47,410 nucleotides of DNA from Leucogyrophana mollusca. Its lineage: Eukaryota > Basidiomycota > Agaricomycetes > Boletales. Below are positions 24,001-34,961 of this stretch, piece by piece. Every line of letters starts with the position of its first letter. Positions within the stretch are counted from its first letter, which is position 1. Made by a program: the position numbers and the translations under genes. The stretch spans positions 1 through 47,410 of the forward strand of contig MU266546.1 in assembly GCA_021014945.1 (NCBI GenBank). The letters are read 5' to 3'. The notes under the pieces are model-generated. The model was not told the origin of the DNA. It did no database searches and saw nothing but the letters and a program-made list of their open reading frames with translations.

Positions 24001-25476
24001 ATTTTCCAGGGCGAACTGCAGCATCGGCGTGTCAAGCGTCGTTACCCGAGGACATCGAAGAATAAGCAAACCACAGTACAGAGCATGAGCCGATTAGAGG
24101 CACGGGATCGTCTTATTGGCAAGATCATGGAACGCCGGGAGCGACTCACCGCTGAAGAATCAGCCCGGAATCCCAATCCAAAACGAAGGAGGTTGCGCAC
24201 CTCTCCATCCGATCACTACCATATCGCGGAATCTGCAAGGACGTCTTACGACCTTACAGCGTGGCTTAGCGAGCTGACTGATGACCCGGCCACAGTCGTA
24301 AGTGATTTCAATGCACACGCTTTGCTATCTATTTACCTGGTACAGGACTTTATCCCCCGGCTCAAAAATCACCTATTATCACGCCTTCGAGGAATCGCCT
24401 ACACGGGTGAAGAGCCTAACTTCACTGACGAGGACCGGGATTCAATCAGCATCGCAAAAAACCAATTGTACGAGCACAGTCTTTTACGGGTCAATTATAC
24501 CACCTACGACCTACGGCGAGAACAAGATTCTATCAGTCTTCGAACCCGCCCCGACATCATGGTCTTATCCCATGAAGAAGATGACGCACGACATCCCTAT
24601 TGGTACGCTCGCGTCATTCGCATCTTCCACGTCAACGTACGAGACTACGGCGAAGACGCGGAATCTTCGGCCCCTCAACGTATGAATTTCTTGTTCGTGC
24701 GGTGGTTTGGACGCGATACCGCATTTCGCGCAGGATTCTCAGCACGCCGCCTTCATCGGGTTGGCTTCATGCAAGACTACGACCCCGACGAATTCGGATT
24801 TCTGGACCCAGACCAAGTTATACGTGGAGTGCACCTCATTCCTGCATCACGGAATTGGGAAGTTCGTTGTATTACATTATATGACCTTACATGTGGATTT
24901 TGCCGAAATGACAAAGGGTATGTAATCCCTTACAAGGTCTTACAAAGTCTTCTAACGAACTTCCCGGGTCCGTGATGTGGGTTTGCTTATGGGCGCACAC
25001 AGAACTACCTCGAACCGTCAATTGCTCGTCGTAGCGAAGAAGAAGACGCCGACTGGAGCTGTTTCTATGTAAATATGTAAGTACTAATCTTTGCTATCTA
25101 TATGCCGCCTCCGCTGATAGGATTTACGAGGTTCGTGGATCGGGATATGTTCATGCGCTTTCGAGGGGGCGGCATCGGGCACAAAGCTACACGCGGGTGG
25201 GACGATTTTTTGCAGAACGACGGCGGCACCAAACAGGAACAAGAAGACGACGTTGTCTTACCTCAGGCCGATGGTGGTAACGACGTCGAAGACGAGGAGG
25301 ATGAACTTGAGGGTCAGGAAGGGGAGAGGGAGGAAGATGACGACGGCGGCGGCGACGAAGACAACGACGACGACGACGACGACGACGCGGACGACGACGG
25401 CGTGGGTATTCAAGCCGACGACGGGGAAGAGCTCGATGATGACATCCTCGCGGAGGAGGGGTATGGTGTTCTGTAG
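21071..25476 (+). CDS. Plavaka-type (CACTA-related) transposase, apparently intact
   Basis: Eleven exons (21071-21316, 21364-22527, 22579-22805, 22858-23107, 23163-23329, 23380-23485, 23535-23963, 24010-24297, 24346-24861, 25003-25076, 25131-25476) give 1270 aa without a stop. A C2HC zinc finger opens the protein (C7, C10, H23, C27), followed by a Lys-rich nuclear signal. The transposase core shows WSDSTHLTSFG with Asp near residue 427, WPFYLFFGN, DDKFMHAYRHGI, RRIFPRFFTYSADYPEK, LCPRC, VDQLHEFEIGVWK, VPTFGRGTIRRF, VIRGVHLIP and YVNMFVDRDMFMRF, all Plavaka hallmarks. The tail is Asp/Glu-rich. Two introns start with GC (21317 and 23108). The 141-bp intron 24862-25002 is the weakest junction. 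It catalyses cut-and-paste transposition in the nucleus. Confidence 0.9.
25366..25386 (+). repeat. (GAC)7 coding microsatellite in the transposase tail
   Basis: Seven GAC codons in a row encode seven Asp residues, within about 60 residues of mostly acidic sequence. A likely length-variable site between copies. Confidence 0.9.
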
Positions 25477-26018
25477 GTAGTTTGTTGCATTCGGTCACTG
25501 AATATCTGGCCAATAAATACATAGATACCTATATTACCTAGCTATGGGTAATGTAATCTCACACTCACGTCGACACCCGCCCTCGCATCCCCTGACGTAG
25601 GCGGGGATTGTCCCGACGTCATCATACCTGGCCTTGCCACCATGGCGAGGTCGGCGACGCCGACGACATGCCATATCGGGCCATGTCACGTTTCCGCAAT
25701 TTTGGTGATGCTTGGAGTCGAAGAACAACCTTCTTGGTGCCGAGCTCCGACTGTATCCTCCGGCCTCAAGTTGTGCCTTTGCCTACCTTGCAACTAGAGC
25801 ATGGTCCGGTAAGTGCGTATTTTTGTGTGAGCTGTATGTAATTTGGCTTATCTTCTCGGGCTGGTCGAGGTAATTGCGACAGCGGCCAGAAGTTCACTAG
25901 AGCTGTAGGTCGTGGTTCCATTGACTCGAACAGGAGGATCCCTTTCAAAGGGATCCTTGCTAATTACCGGATCGTGCCATAACGAAATCCCTAGCTCCTA
26001 ACTGTTGACCGCAGTGCT
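25477..26018. other. Transposase 3' flank, hairpin-rich
   Basis: No gene. 25550-25700 has many GC-rich short inverted repeats (for example GACGTAGGCGGG / GTCCCGACGTC and GGCCTTGCCACCATGGCGAGG), of the sort found as subterminal repeats in CACTA-like elements. A direct link to the Plavaka element end is inference. Confidence 0.4.
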
Positions 26019-26333
26019 ATGGTCACTGCCTCCTACTCTGGCCTCGTGTTTTTCTGCGCACTGAGCTTGATCTTATCCCATACAGTAGGCGTTGCCGTAT
26101 CGAGGAGACCCCTCGAGTTGACGCCCGTCATATCGATTGATAAACGTACCTCAGGCCTGTCCCTGATACACCGGAGCATGGATAAGTCATTTGTAAATTT
26201 CCTGGATGCGAGCACTGTGGAATGCGCATATCCCGCCATTGCATCTATCACGGTCGTGCACCCTCCTAACCTCACAGGCTGGCGCTGCACTCCGGACTCG
26301 GGACTTCGCGCTTGTCTAACTCGATGCAGATAG
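26019..26333 (+). CDS. Possible secreted-protein fragment
   Basis: ORF of 104 codons from an ATG with a good signal-peptide-like start (VFFCALSLILSHTVGVAV). The rest has no motif I know, and I could not connect it by splicing to downstream coding sequence. It may be the first exon of a decayed gene extending toward 27100, where other short open pieces occur (26379-26705, 26921-27106). Confidence 0.25.
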   Translation: MVTASYSGLVFFCALSLILSHTVGVAVSRRPLELTPVISIDKRTSGLSLIHRSMDKSFVNFLDASTVECAYPAIASITVVHPPNLTGWRCTPDSGLRACLTRCR

Positions 26334-27598
26334 CCCCCCGGGTCCGCAGTTCGACCAAGATTATCTCGGAGCCATTCGTTGTCGGCGCCGGTTCGCTCGA
26401 TCTCGACTGCGGAGTCACATAACATGCCCAATTGTGTTGCAGCCACTCAACTTGCCCCTCGACGCGAGGTGGCACTCTCAATTAAACTACGGTGCAATTC
26501 GGTGTCTGGATCGCAGAGGGTCTATGAAGGTGCGGACACCGTATATTTCCTTATTCCTTCCCCTCGTACTCCTGTCTCCAGGGCCATGGTGCGGATTGGT
26601 GGGTGGGTCCGTTGGTTTCATAAGTACAGATGGGCTCTTACTGTGGCACCCGGGGAATGGTTCTATACTGTAAGCTCGGACTATATATATAATCAAACCG
26701 GGTGACCTAGTTCACACGTCCTGTGCATATCAGTTCGTGATTGACACTGCTTGCTTTTGTGCCATCCGAACTCACACAGTTGTTATTTGCCAGAATACCA
26801 CCGCAGTCAATGGTAGCGTATGACGTGTTGCCAACCCGATGCAGGTATTATGGTTGCTTATATTGCGATGAGATATCTGACAAGCGCTCTGCCTTCCACT
26901 AACATCCAGAAGGTGCCGGTGTGTCTAATTTGTCTTTTGCCGATATGGACTTGTACCGAATAAGGTTTTCAGGCCGTTCCTTTCGACATTTTGACGGGAG
27001 TTTGCATGAGCAACGGAAGAGTATCCCTCCGTCAGAAGCCTCGCTCCGCTATATACTCCCCTCCCTTGGCACTGGAGACTTTGAATCCTCGGTGATTGTA
27101 GGGTAAATACGCTCTTCGATACCCCTTGCTCTAACAATAACTCTATCTCAGCGGCGACAGTCATGAGGCTCGCTCGAAAACGGCTGTAGCTTGTAGCAGC
27201 TGGTGGGGAACGGTACCTCTGCCTTCTTCCAAGCCTCTCCCTTTTCCAAGGAATATGTTGCTCTCTTTCCTCACGCTTCTATTCAAGCCGGCCGTTCAGC
27301 GCTAAGGGATCTCCTTGGCGTATAGCCTGCCATTGGCCATCGCACACGTTGATCAGTCTAAGTATAAGGCACACAGGTTCGTTCTTTTGTGCAGCTATCT
27401 TCGACTCTTAGAGCGCCAATTACTCATCGATGTCACGAGTATTAATTATATGTGACAAGTTCGGGAGCCCGATACAGCAGTTCCACTCGGACGATGTGCC
27501 CCTGCACCGAAAATGGGTTCACGAGACCTTTTTCTCCCGAATAAATGACGATAGGTAGATTGTGTGCCAGTATACTCTTTTATCCCGGTATCCCAACC
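26334..27598. other. Unresolved, probably decayed coding DNA
   Basis: Contains short ORFs in different frames with occasional plausible donor and acceptor sites (for example an acceptor near 26910 before LSFADMDLYRIRFSG) but no continuous product. Reads as a relic or a rapidly evolving gene that I cannot assemble. Confidence 0.3.
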
Positions 27599-28441
27599 AT
27601 GTCCACTCCTATTATTGTGGATGACACCAGTATGAGCATCGTTTATACCGGCTTTTGGCTCATCGCCGGTACTTACCCTGAGTATGTCAATACGACGCAT
27701 GGGGCAATGACAGCTGGATCATCGTTGCAGGCACGTTTCTGGTTCAACGGTACGCCAATATCGCACTTCTGCCCCTCTCCTCTAACACGAGCTCTGGCAG
27801 GCACGCATGTCGCGGTATACGGCACCGTCCCGGCCGCAGAGGGACTTAATCTCATCCCCCCGGAGTCGATGTACAACGTAGATCAGCTACCTACGTCGAC
27901 TTACATGGCCCCAAGCTCTCCAACCGTGCTTTATTCACAAGTATTCTACGACTCAGGTGTACTGGAGGATGGGCCTCACGAACTGGTGATTACTCCAGCG
28001 GTCAATCAGACCAGTACCGTGTGGTTGGACTATCTGGAATATGTACCGTCAGGTCCGTCCATGTCGGTGCTGCAGAGACGTTCATAGGCGCTCATGGACA
28101 ACTGTTGTTTCGATTTAAAAACAGTTTCTAATACTAGTGCATCCTCGTCGCAAGCTACAGGGTCCACTTTACCTCCCGCTGCAAGCCTTCCCGCACCCAC
28201 CAGCTCACCACCCGAATCACAGACCGCTTCGTACACTTCCCCATCCGACACAGGTACTTCTTCGGGTACCAATAGTGACAGTGGATCCTTACTGTCCCCT
28301 GGTTCCATTGGGGGCATAGCGGGGGGTGTGATAGGGGGCATCATACTAACTATTCTGGGATTATTCGCTTGCTTTGGTGGCTCCTCTAATCCTTATTTTC
28401 GGTTTCCTTCACTTTATTCCAATGTGGAAAATGACGCTTAG
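27599..28441 (+). CDS. Single-pass surface protein with beta-rich ectodomain-like region
   Basis: Three exons (27599-27749, 27801-28052, 28125-28441) give 239 aa. The start MSTPIIVDDTSMSIVYTG and the motifs RFWFNGTHVAVYGTVP, VLYSQVFYDSGVL, DGPHELVITP and WLDYLEYVP match a common mushroom protein type: a jelly-roll-like domain, then a Ser/Thr/Pro linker, then one membrane helix (GGIAGGVIGGIILTILGLF, about residues 196-218). Only about 20 residues follow the helix, shorter than the long cytoplasmic tail usual for the type, so the 3' end may be truncated or misspliced in my model. There is no classical signal peptide. The second intron has a weak donor (GTCCGT). Binding partner and function unknown; carbohydrate binding has been suggested for such folds but is not shown here. 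Confidence 0.65.
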
Positions 28442-28684
28442 AATTGGGCCCTGGTAATGGTACAGCGCGTTAGCGACAATATCACTATGTTCACCTGGGC
28501 AGCGTCCCCGCCACCTCTGCTGCACCCTCAAGAACGCGATGAAGGCAGCAATTGAGATCATGCACCCAGGCCGACCGTCAAAACTTCGTATCATGTTCAC
28601 GCTGGGATTAATGTTGCGTCATTATGTACATGCCATTTAAGATCCTCATTCCTACATAACTTAAGGCGCTACCCGGCACCATCC

Positions 28685-29516
28685 CTACACCCACATCGCA
28701 GCGACATGAGCCTCATATCTGAATGCAACAACAGCCTCGGCGTCCGAGTCCCTATCAGCTCTCCATGCTCTCACCTCCAGCGCCCGAGCTATCTCGCTCA
28801 GCGCCACTGCACACCCCTTGTGGCCCGGTGGAAACGCACCGAGAAGTGCGCGATGCGTCAGAATCGTCTCGAGGTAGGCGCCGCCGGTCGTCTGGAGAGG
28901 TTCCGCGGGGGGATATGGATGGGGGGAGGGAAAGAGCGCGGGAGATGTGGGCGCGAGTGAGGCGAGGATGGATTGGAGGAAGGCGCATGCCGGCGGGGAG
29001 GTGGGGGTAGTGATGATGGAGGACGTGGGCAGGGGAGATGGGGTGTAGGTGGAGTTTGAGCTTGACGATTCCGATGCGTCGGACTATGTATGGTGTATTG
29101 TGCTGATGAGGTGACGAAGATGATCAGCGGGGGGAAGAGCTTACATGGTACGCCGGGTCCTCCGTGCCTGCATCGTCCTCGTTTCCCCTTGGCAAGGCAT
29201 ATGGGGCAGAGGGGATGAATTCTGCTTCGGGATCCTTTCTCAATGGACAAAGTGGTAGAGGGACATCCGTATCAGAATCGTGCACCAATGCTCCTATGGG
29301 TTATGATCTAACTCACTTTGGATTTACCTCGGGAGAGTGACATTGTTTGGAGAAGCTCGCAGAGATCGAACTCGGCACCGTATGCCTGCATCAGCATGAT
29401 TAGTACGCGGAATGAAGCACGGGGTCCTGTGAACTCACCGGTATGCCGTGATGATGGCTCTCTTCGTAATTCGAGACGATCATGGGACCGACTGGAGAAG
29501 ACATTTCGATATCCAT
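28685..29516 (-). CDS. Protein of unknown function, four exons
   Basis: Exons 29516-29439, 29385-29328, 29293-29145 and 29083-28685 give 227 aa. The start is MDIEMSSPVGPMIVSNYEES. The middle part (FDLCELLQTMSLSRG, VHDSDTDVPLPL, EAEFIPSAPYALPRGNE) is acidic, then a Ser/Thr/Pro stretch, then a conserved-looking helical end (YLETILTHRALLGAFPPGHK, ALSEIARALEVRAWRAD, AVVAFRYEAHVAAMWV). Frame is continuous and codon choice is C-ending as in neighbouring genes, which supports it. Intron 2 is only 34 bp (37 bp with a GAG acceptor), shorter than others in the window. No family recognised. Confidence 0.6.
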
Positions 29517-32500
29517 CGTGTTGGATCAATATCAGGGAGTGGGTGAAGTATAGATGGGGTGAAAGTTCGGGTGAGTAATCACTGGTAAGTCAAGTCCAAT
29601 GGCGGATCGTGATCCACTGGCGCGTTGAGGTCGGGGAAAGGGATGATAGGGATGGTGAAGACCCATGCACATATATACCATTCGGGCCAACATGCGGACT
29701 CGGTTGTCTTGCCTCGTGTATCACGCGCGCGGAGTGGAAACCATCCGGAATCGGATAATAGGGCTGGTGAAGGGCGTAGATGTGTCGTGGCGAGTTTCTA
29801 GCGCCTCGAGTTTTGGGCAAGGCGATGCGTGTGCGGTCGGGCTGGTATACACGTGTGCTCCTAGTGAGGCAACAGGTCTCGCGGGATTCAGGAAGGACTG
29901 TGTACGTTGTGCTATACTAAGCTTCTCCATCACCGCGGCCAACAAGATAGAACTCGCAGTCGCTATCTCCAGCGCGGCGCGACGCCCAGCAGCCTCATAC
30001 AGGTAAACTTAGCTCATCTGGCTTCGAGGGGCCATAGAAAATTGGCCGCTACGAGACAGTGATAAAAACATTCACAGAACACTTGAACTATCCGTTATAC
30101 GCGGGAACGGTACTTCGAGATCTTAATCTATGGGGGGGAAGCGTGTTGGTCAGCGTCTGCTGTACACTTGAGAGCCAGATAAAGTGAAATGAAAAAAGGG
30201 TACGGGGCAAAAAAGCAAAAGTTAAATTTTCAGAGAGAAGATAACATCCCTGACTCGCAAGACAAGGATGTGATCATGCACAAGCGTCTTGCGACCTCGT
30301 GTCAATACATCTATTGATACATCTATCTCATCGCATCGATTGGGATAACTGTCAATATGATACTCACCAAATTATGTGAACGAGCCTCAGGTAGTCTTGG
30401 TTTGTGTTTGTTCGATTTGCGCCTCCAAAGAGTTTGTAAGACATACGCTGTCCGTAGCCGGTCATGGAAGTAAATCCCGCAGACAAAGTTGAAGGGGTGA
30501 ATGGGTCTTGGATTTCGAGCCATATCCAAGCTAAGGCATTGCTCGATTCCTCTGACCAGCGACGTCTTGTCGGTTTATCGAGAGGAATAACGGAAAGGCA
30601 GACTGCAGAAAATTGCTCCCAACCTGTGCTTTCGCGGCCAGATAAGTATTGTCTGAGAGCTCTCCAAATTTCACAAGACCTGCTTGTTGGGGTGGGACGG
30701 AATTGGCATGGTCAGTGGTCACGCCGTTACTGGTGGAAAGTGGCAACATTCAAGTTGAGCGTGGGAATCAATATGGAACTCTCGATAGACTACTAGTGAG
30801 TGGTACTGCTCTTACATGTCGACGTCGAACCGTGTCGCCTTGGCCACTCTCGGGAATGCATCCTATTACCACTGATGGGCATCTATGAAACGGGTCGCTG
30901 ACAAGTGGATCAACTGAATCCCACGAAGGTATTGTCACTAGGGAATCCAGATGTTTATGAAACCCTTCCTCCTCGACCCTATATACCTCGCAGCAAGGAA
31001 GGCCACCGGTAGCTAAAGCCGACCAGGTCTACCTAGGCTGATAAAATAAGGAAGCTTGTCGGATATCATTAATTCTGATTTTTACTTCGAGCAGGCCTCG
31101 GCTGGCAGGAATGCTGGTGCGCAATCATTCCTAAGTCGCCGAACAGTCCATGAGCACTCTGTTTCAGAGTTTGGTGCGTGTTACTTACCTCCCTGGCAAC
31201 ACGGTTGGCGTGCTCATGTCTGCTGGGAGTTACATCACCATCAGCTCCATAGTCAAGAACATTACAGCACTCCATCCGTCTACAGGCTGTGGAATAACTT
31301 ACGACCTTTAAAGGTTGAGTGGCCGATAATTCTGCATGTCTCGTTCTATCTCATATTTATAGGTCATCTAACATAAGCACCGGAGTTGCTCCACGCCCTA
31401 CCGGCCATGGAATCTGGGATGTCAATTTGTACATCCGCCCAGGTACGACACAATGATAGATACGTGGGTTCGTTTCATCTCACATACTGGCACAATAACA
31501 ACTTACACGACTCAGTGGCTGCAGCTGTTTACACAACGGACGCATCGCCTCCCGCGTGTTATTCAACCCCGGGGAGCAACAGGGGAGAACACAAATAAAC
31601 CTTATCGGAGAAAATTAGATCGCGTGCTGCCTCTCCCAATGGTGACACGAAAGCAAGTCTGTCCCCAGTAACCTACTGTGTTTCACAATTTGAACGGTGG
31701 AGCAAGCCGAGGGGGAAACAGACGTGCAGCAAGAGATCCTATAGCGCGGTAGGTGAGGATGCGTACATGAATGCTCGACAATGGCCTATATAGCCCTACT
31801 AATGGACCCGAGGTCCATGCCTAACGACCCCTGGCACCCCTCTATGAGCAATGCCCAGCCCGAACCTCCCATCCCAACAGGATACATTTTACTGCTGTGT
31901 ATACCAAAGAGGATGGCCAATGTGATCGCTGTTCTGCTTACGCAGTGCTCGTTTCTAACATGGGATCTTTGTGTAGCCCTTGGGGAGGCTATCTAGAAAG
32001 GTTTTCAACCATGCCTCCGTCACATATCTTGGACTTGCCAGCCACAAATAAATTTCTGTCTCGCCCCTGACTCATCCATTCAACACAGGCAAGATACTCT
32101 GATTTCCCCTAGCTCGATGATCCGCGTTTCACTTCTTCATGTTATCTTTGTCTGAAAACCATCTGCAGTGATTTTCAATCGCTTCCCTGCCTCAACTCTT
32201 GTGCTCGTCGCCTGGCTATGCAGACCGGCCTGCTGTCGGTTAACATTTATCCTACCCCCTGACATCCTGTGACATTTCAGGTCCCACCCGGAGAGGTAGG
32301 TGATCTTCCCAGACCTGCAGATACAATTAGGTCCAGCCGCGCCCGACCTTGGGAATGTTACAACATCGCAAAGCCTAGGACTGACGATCATCTGAGAAGA
32401 CGTGCCCCTGACTTGCTGAAATTCCCGACTGGCATCCACCGAGGATGATGCTGTGAGTTCCCTGAAAGACACTTCGGGAATCACTGGGCGCTAGGGCGCT

Positions 32501-32574
32501 GGCGTTTGTGATAGGCGCGCAGTACAATGTATTTAAAGTAAGACTGGACTTACGGTGTGTGCACTAGAACGACA
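29517..32574. other. Long gene-poor stretch with unresolved fragments
   Basis: No gene could be assembled. Pieces with possible meaning are 30529-30323 (-), rich in Arg/Lys and ending at a GTGAGT donor, and 31180-31330 (+), encoding VGVLMSAGSYITISSIVKN in frame after YLPGNT, followed by TGHGIWDVNLYIRPG near 31400. The latter two may be exons of a degenerated secreted protein. The 3' part carries the promoter of the DUF6533 gene, with TATTTAAA at 32530-32537. Confidence 0.35.
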
Positions 32575-34221
32575 ATGTCCTCCACGATGCTCGTTGACTA
32601 CGAGCTTATGGGATTGCAAACCGCCAAGGTAAGTGTAAACCATGATCCCTTCCAATATTTGCCTAATGGTTTTGCAGTATCTCAGTGGTACGTATACATA
32701 CACTACCCGCAGACCCTCTGCTCATCCCGTGGAGACAAGTTTCTGCGATGGCGATCCTGGTAAGACGGCTTATGTGCTGAATATGGTGAACCACCTTAAC
32801 CTCCGACCAGCTCATCGATTATTTTATTACCTTTCAAGCGGAAGTAAGGCTCATATCAGCTTCTCTTTCCACCACATTGATCACCAGGACACTTCATAGA
32901 TCTACTGGGTGTGGGGGAGAAAATGGAACACGACGCGAGTGATATTCACAATTTCGCGTTATTTGCCATTCGTTGGCACAGCGATGACAATGTACGGTAT
33001 GTACTAAGTATCTGTTTAGTTTACTTAGCTGCCATAACCTTACCAGCTGCGGTTGTTAATCGAAACGGCCAGAATGTGAGTCTCGCTTGCTGTCACGTTG
33101 GAGGTTGGTGCCTAATTGGCCTTGTACAGTGTGCTGTTTTTGGTAATGCGTCGAACGGTCAGTCCAAGCACAGAGTTCAGGGAGGGCTTCTTCCTGACGT
33201 CTCTTCAACCCGGAACAAGCCCTGCATATCATCGGAATCCTTGCCGCAGAAGGTTACCAGTGGTTATCCCACTTACTTTGGTGTACTCACCTTGAAAATT
33301 AGGTTTGCTGATTATAAGGACATATGCCTTTTGGAGATGCAGCAAGAAATTGCTGAGCGTGCTGTTGTTCCTCGCAGTGGCGAGTATTCTCATTATTTCT
33401 ATATTTCACCGGATTTCTTCTTACTGACAGCCACATTTCAAACTGTAGGTTTGCCTTGTGGGCGCCGTGACATCCTCACATTTCATAATCATTGAGCTAC
33501 CATCTGATTCAACCGAGGCGAACATATTTGGTCTGTTCTTCGCTACCATTATGCGTGCCAGCACTCATAGGCGACTCTCTTTGAAGATGATCCCGGCTCT
33601 CCATGTATCTTCCAAGTTGGTCGAAGTTCTTCCCTTCAGTACGTGGCCCTGATGATTTATGAAATTGGTGAGCTGTCCCGGATCCCGAGGCTTGCCGTCG
33701 AACTGATAGTTTGACCATCGAACAGTGATTTTGGGTTTGACAGCTTATCGGAGGTGGCACTCCCACAGCCATTTCAAGGATTCGGTGCTCGCAACCCTCT
33801 ACCGCGATAGCATGGTGTATATCGTCTGTATAATTTGTAAGTTGTCCTAAGTTCGCCCTAATTTAGACTTCTCTGATTTGTCTCGTCATTGAAGTTATAT
33901 CGGGGGTCGCTATCATCATCGCCTTCACCCTTCCCGTAAGCTTCCACCGAGCCACCAACCGCAATGTGGCAGCTAACATCTTCCCTCTTCAGATTTCCTT
34001 TAACGCAATGTTAGACTCGTATGTCCCCACTTCAATGCTCTTGAAAGGTTCTCTTAAATACCGAGTGACATATTGGAAACAGGCCACAGATCGTCATACA
34101 CAGTGTATTGGCTTCTCGTATCTTATTCAACCTTCGTGAAGCTGACAAGCACGAACACGAGGGGACGTTAGTGGTGGATATGTCAGATTTCCAGGCTGGA
34201 TCTTGGTCCTATGAGGATTAG
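32575..34221 (+). CDS. DUF6533 seven-helix membrane protein (plus-strand copy)
   Basis: Fifteen exons give 281 aa: 32575-32628, 32678-32687, 32740-32759, 32811-32843, 32900-32996, 33047-33075, 33130-33142, 33220-33252, 33303-33379, 33449-33530, 33587-33667, 33726-33836, 33895-33935, 33993-34018, 34083-34221. Frame is kept throughout. Family motifs: GLQTAKYLSVSAMAIL, IDYFITFQAE, VWGRKWN, ISRYLPFVG, HIIGILAAEGLLIIRTYAFW, SPCIFQVG, YVALMIYEIVILGL, YRRWHSHSHF, LYRDSMVYI, and at the end HSVLASRILFNLRE. DUF6533 proteins are predicted plasma-membrane proteins of mushrooms, with a GPCR-like layout but no known ligand. Exons 2, 3 and 7 are 10, 20 and 13 nt. The intron after 33379 begins with GC; the paralogue has GT there. 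AAG acceptors are used before exons 8 and 11. Confidence 0.85.
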
Positions 34222-34961
34222 AGACGCCGAGGTATAAGTAGCGTGTAGACCTCACTGCGTGACTGTTGACACAAGATGAGTAGAAGATGGATGGCTAGTA
34301 TATAGAGGCTGTCTTGATCTGGGTCCCTTGATGAATGTAAAGCATTTGTGGTCCTTTCCATAGACCTTGACGCCTTGACAAAATTATGGGCCATACTTTG
34401 AGGTTGAGGTTCCCCACTGGCATCACTGGTGTCTACCTCACTGGCACTGATAACGGGGTTCCGTTGCAAAGTTGGTGGTGTTTCCTGTCAGGCTAAGGCT
34501 ATGAGCACTACATTGCAAAAAGCACCTAAATACGACAATGACCATACCTCATCATACCCGCCTAGTCCCACAGACAGGCCATATAGAAAGGAAAACGGTC
34601 GTTCAATCTAAATAATATACCTCCTCGGCTCTACGCCATCCATGACTGAGGGTATGTGTTCATTATACATACACACTAATTAACACACTGGCTATCCCTC
34701 GGACACTCATTGCTATCTTGTGTCTAATTTTCATCACGCACCTTGCCCATTGCGTAGTGTGCGCCGTGCCAATTAAGAAGGTGATACCTCGTCCCCGTGG
34801 CTCCGGATGACGTGCTTCGTCACAACATGGCTGTATGGGTTCATAGTCCATGCGCGAACTGTAGCACTTGCGTCAGATGGTGACGAATACTAGGCTTGCT
34901 TTCGGAGATACCTGTGCGTTAACGTCATATTTATCGGCCCCGCCACCACCGCACATGACCT
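34222..34961. other. Intergenic between convergent DUF6533 genes
   Basis: 3' flanks of both genes. Small ORFs (34218-34469 and 34429-34611) show no motif. Nothing else recognised. Confidence 0.5.

Noticed and set aside
25187..25522. Arg/Pro-rich minus-strand ORF
   Set aside because: Antisense of the Asp-rich transposase tail; composition is a product of the GAC repeat.
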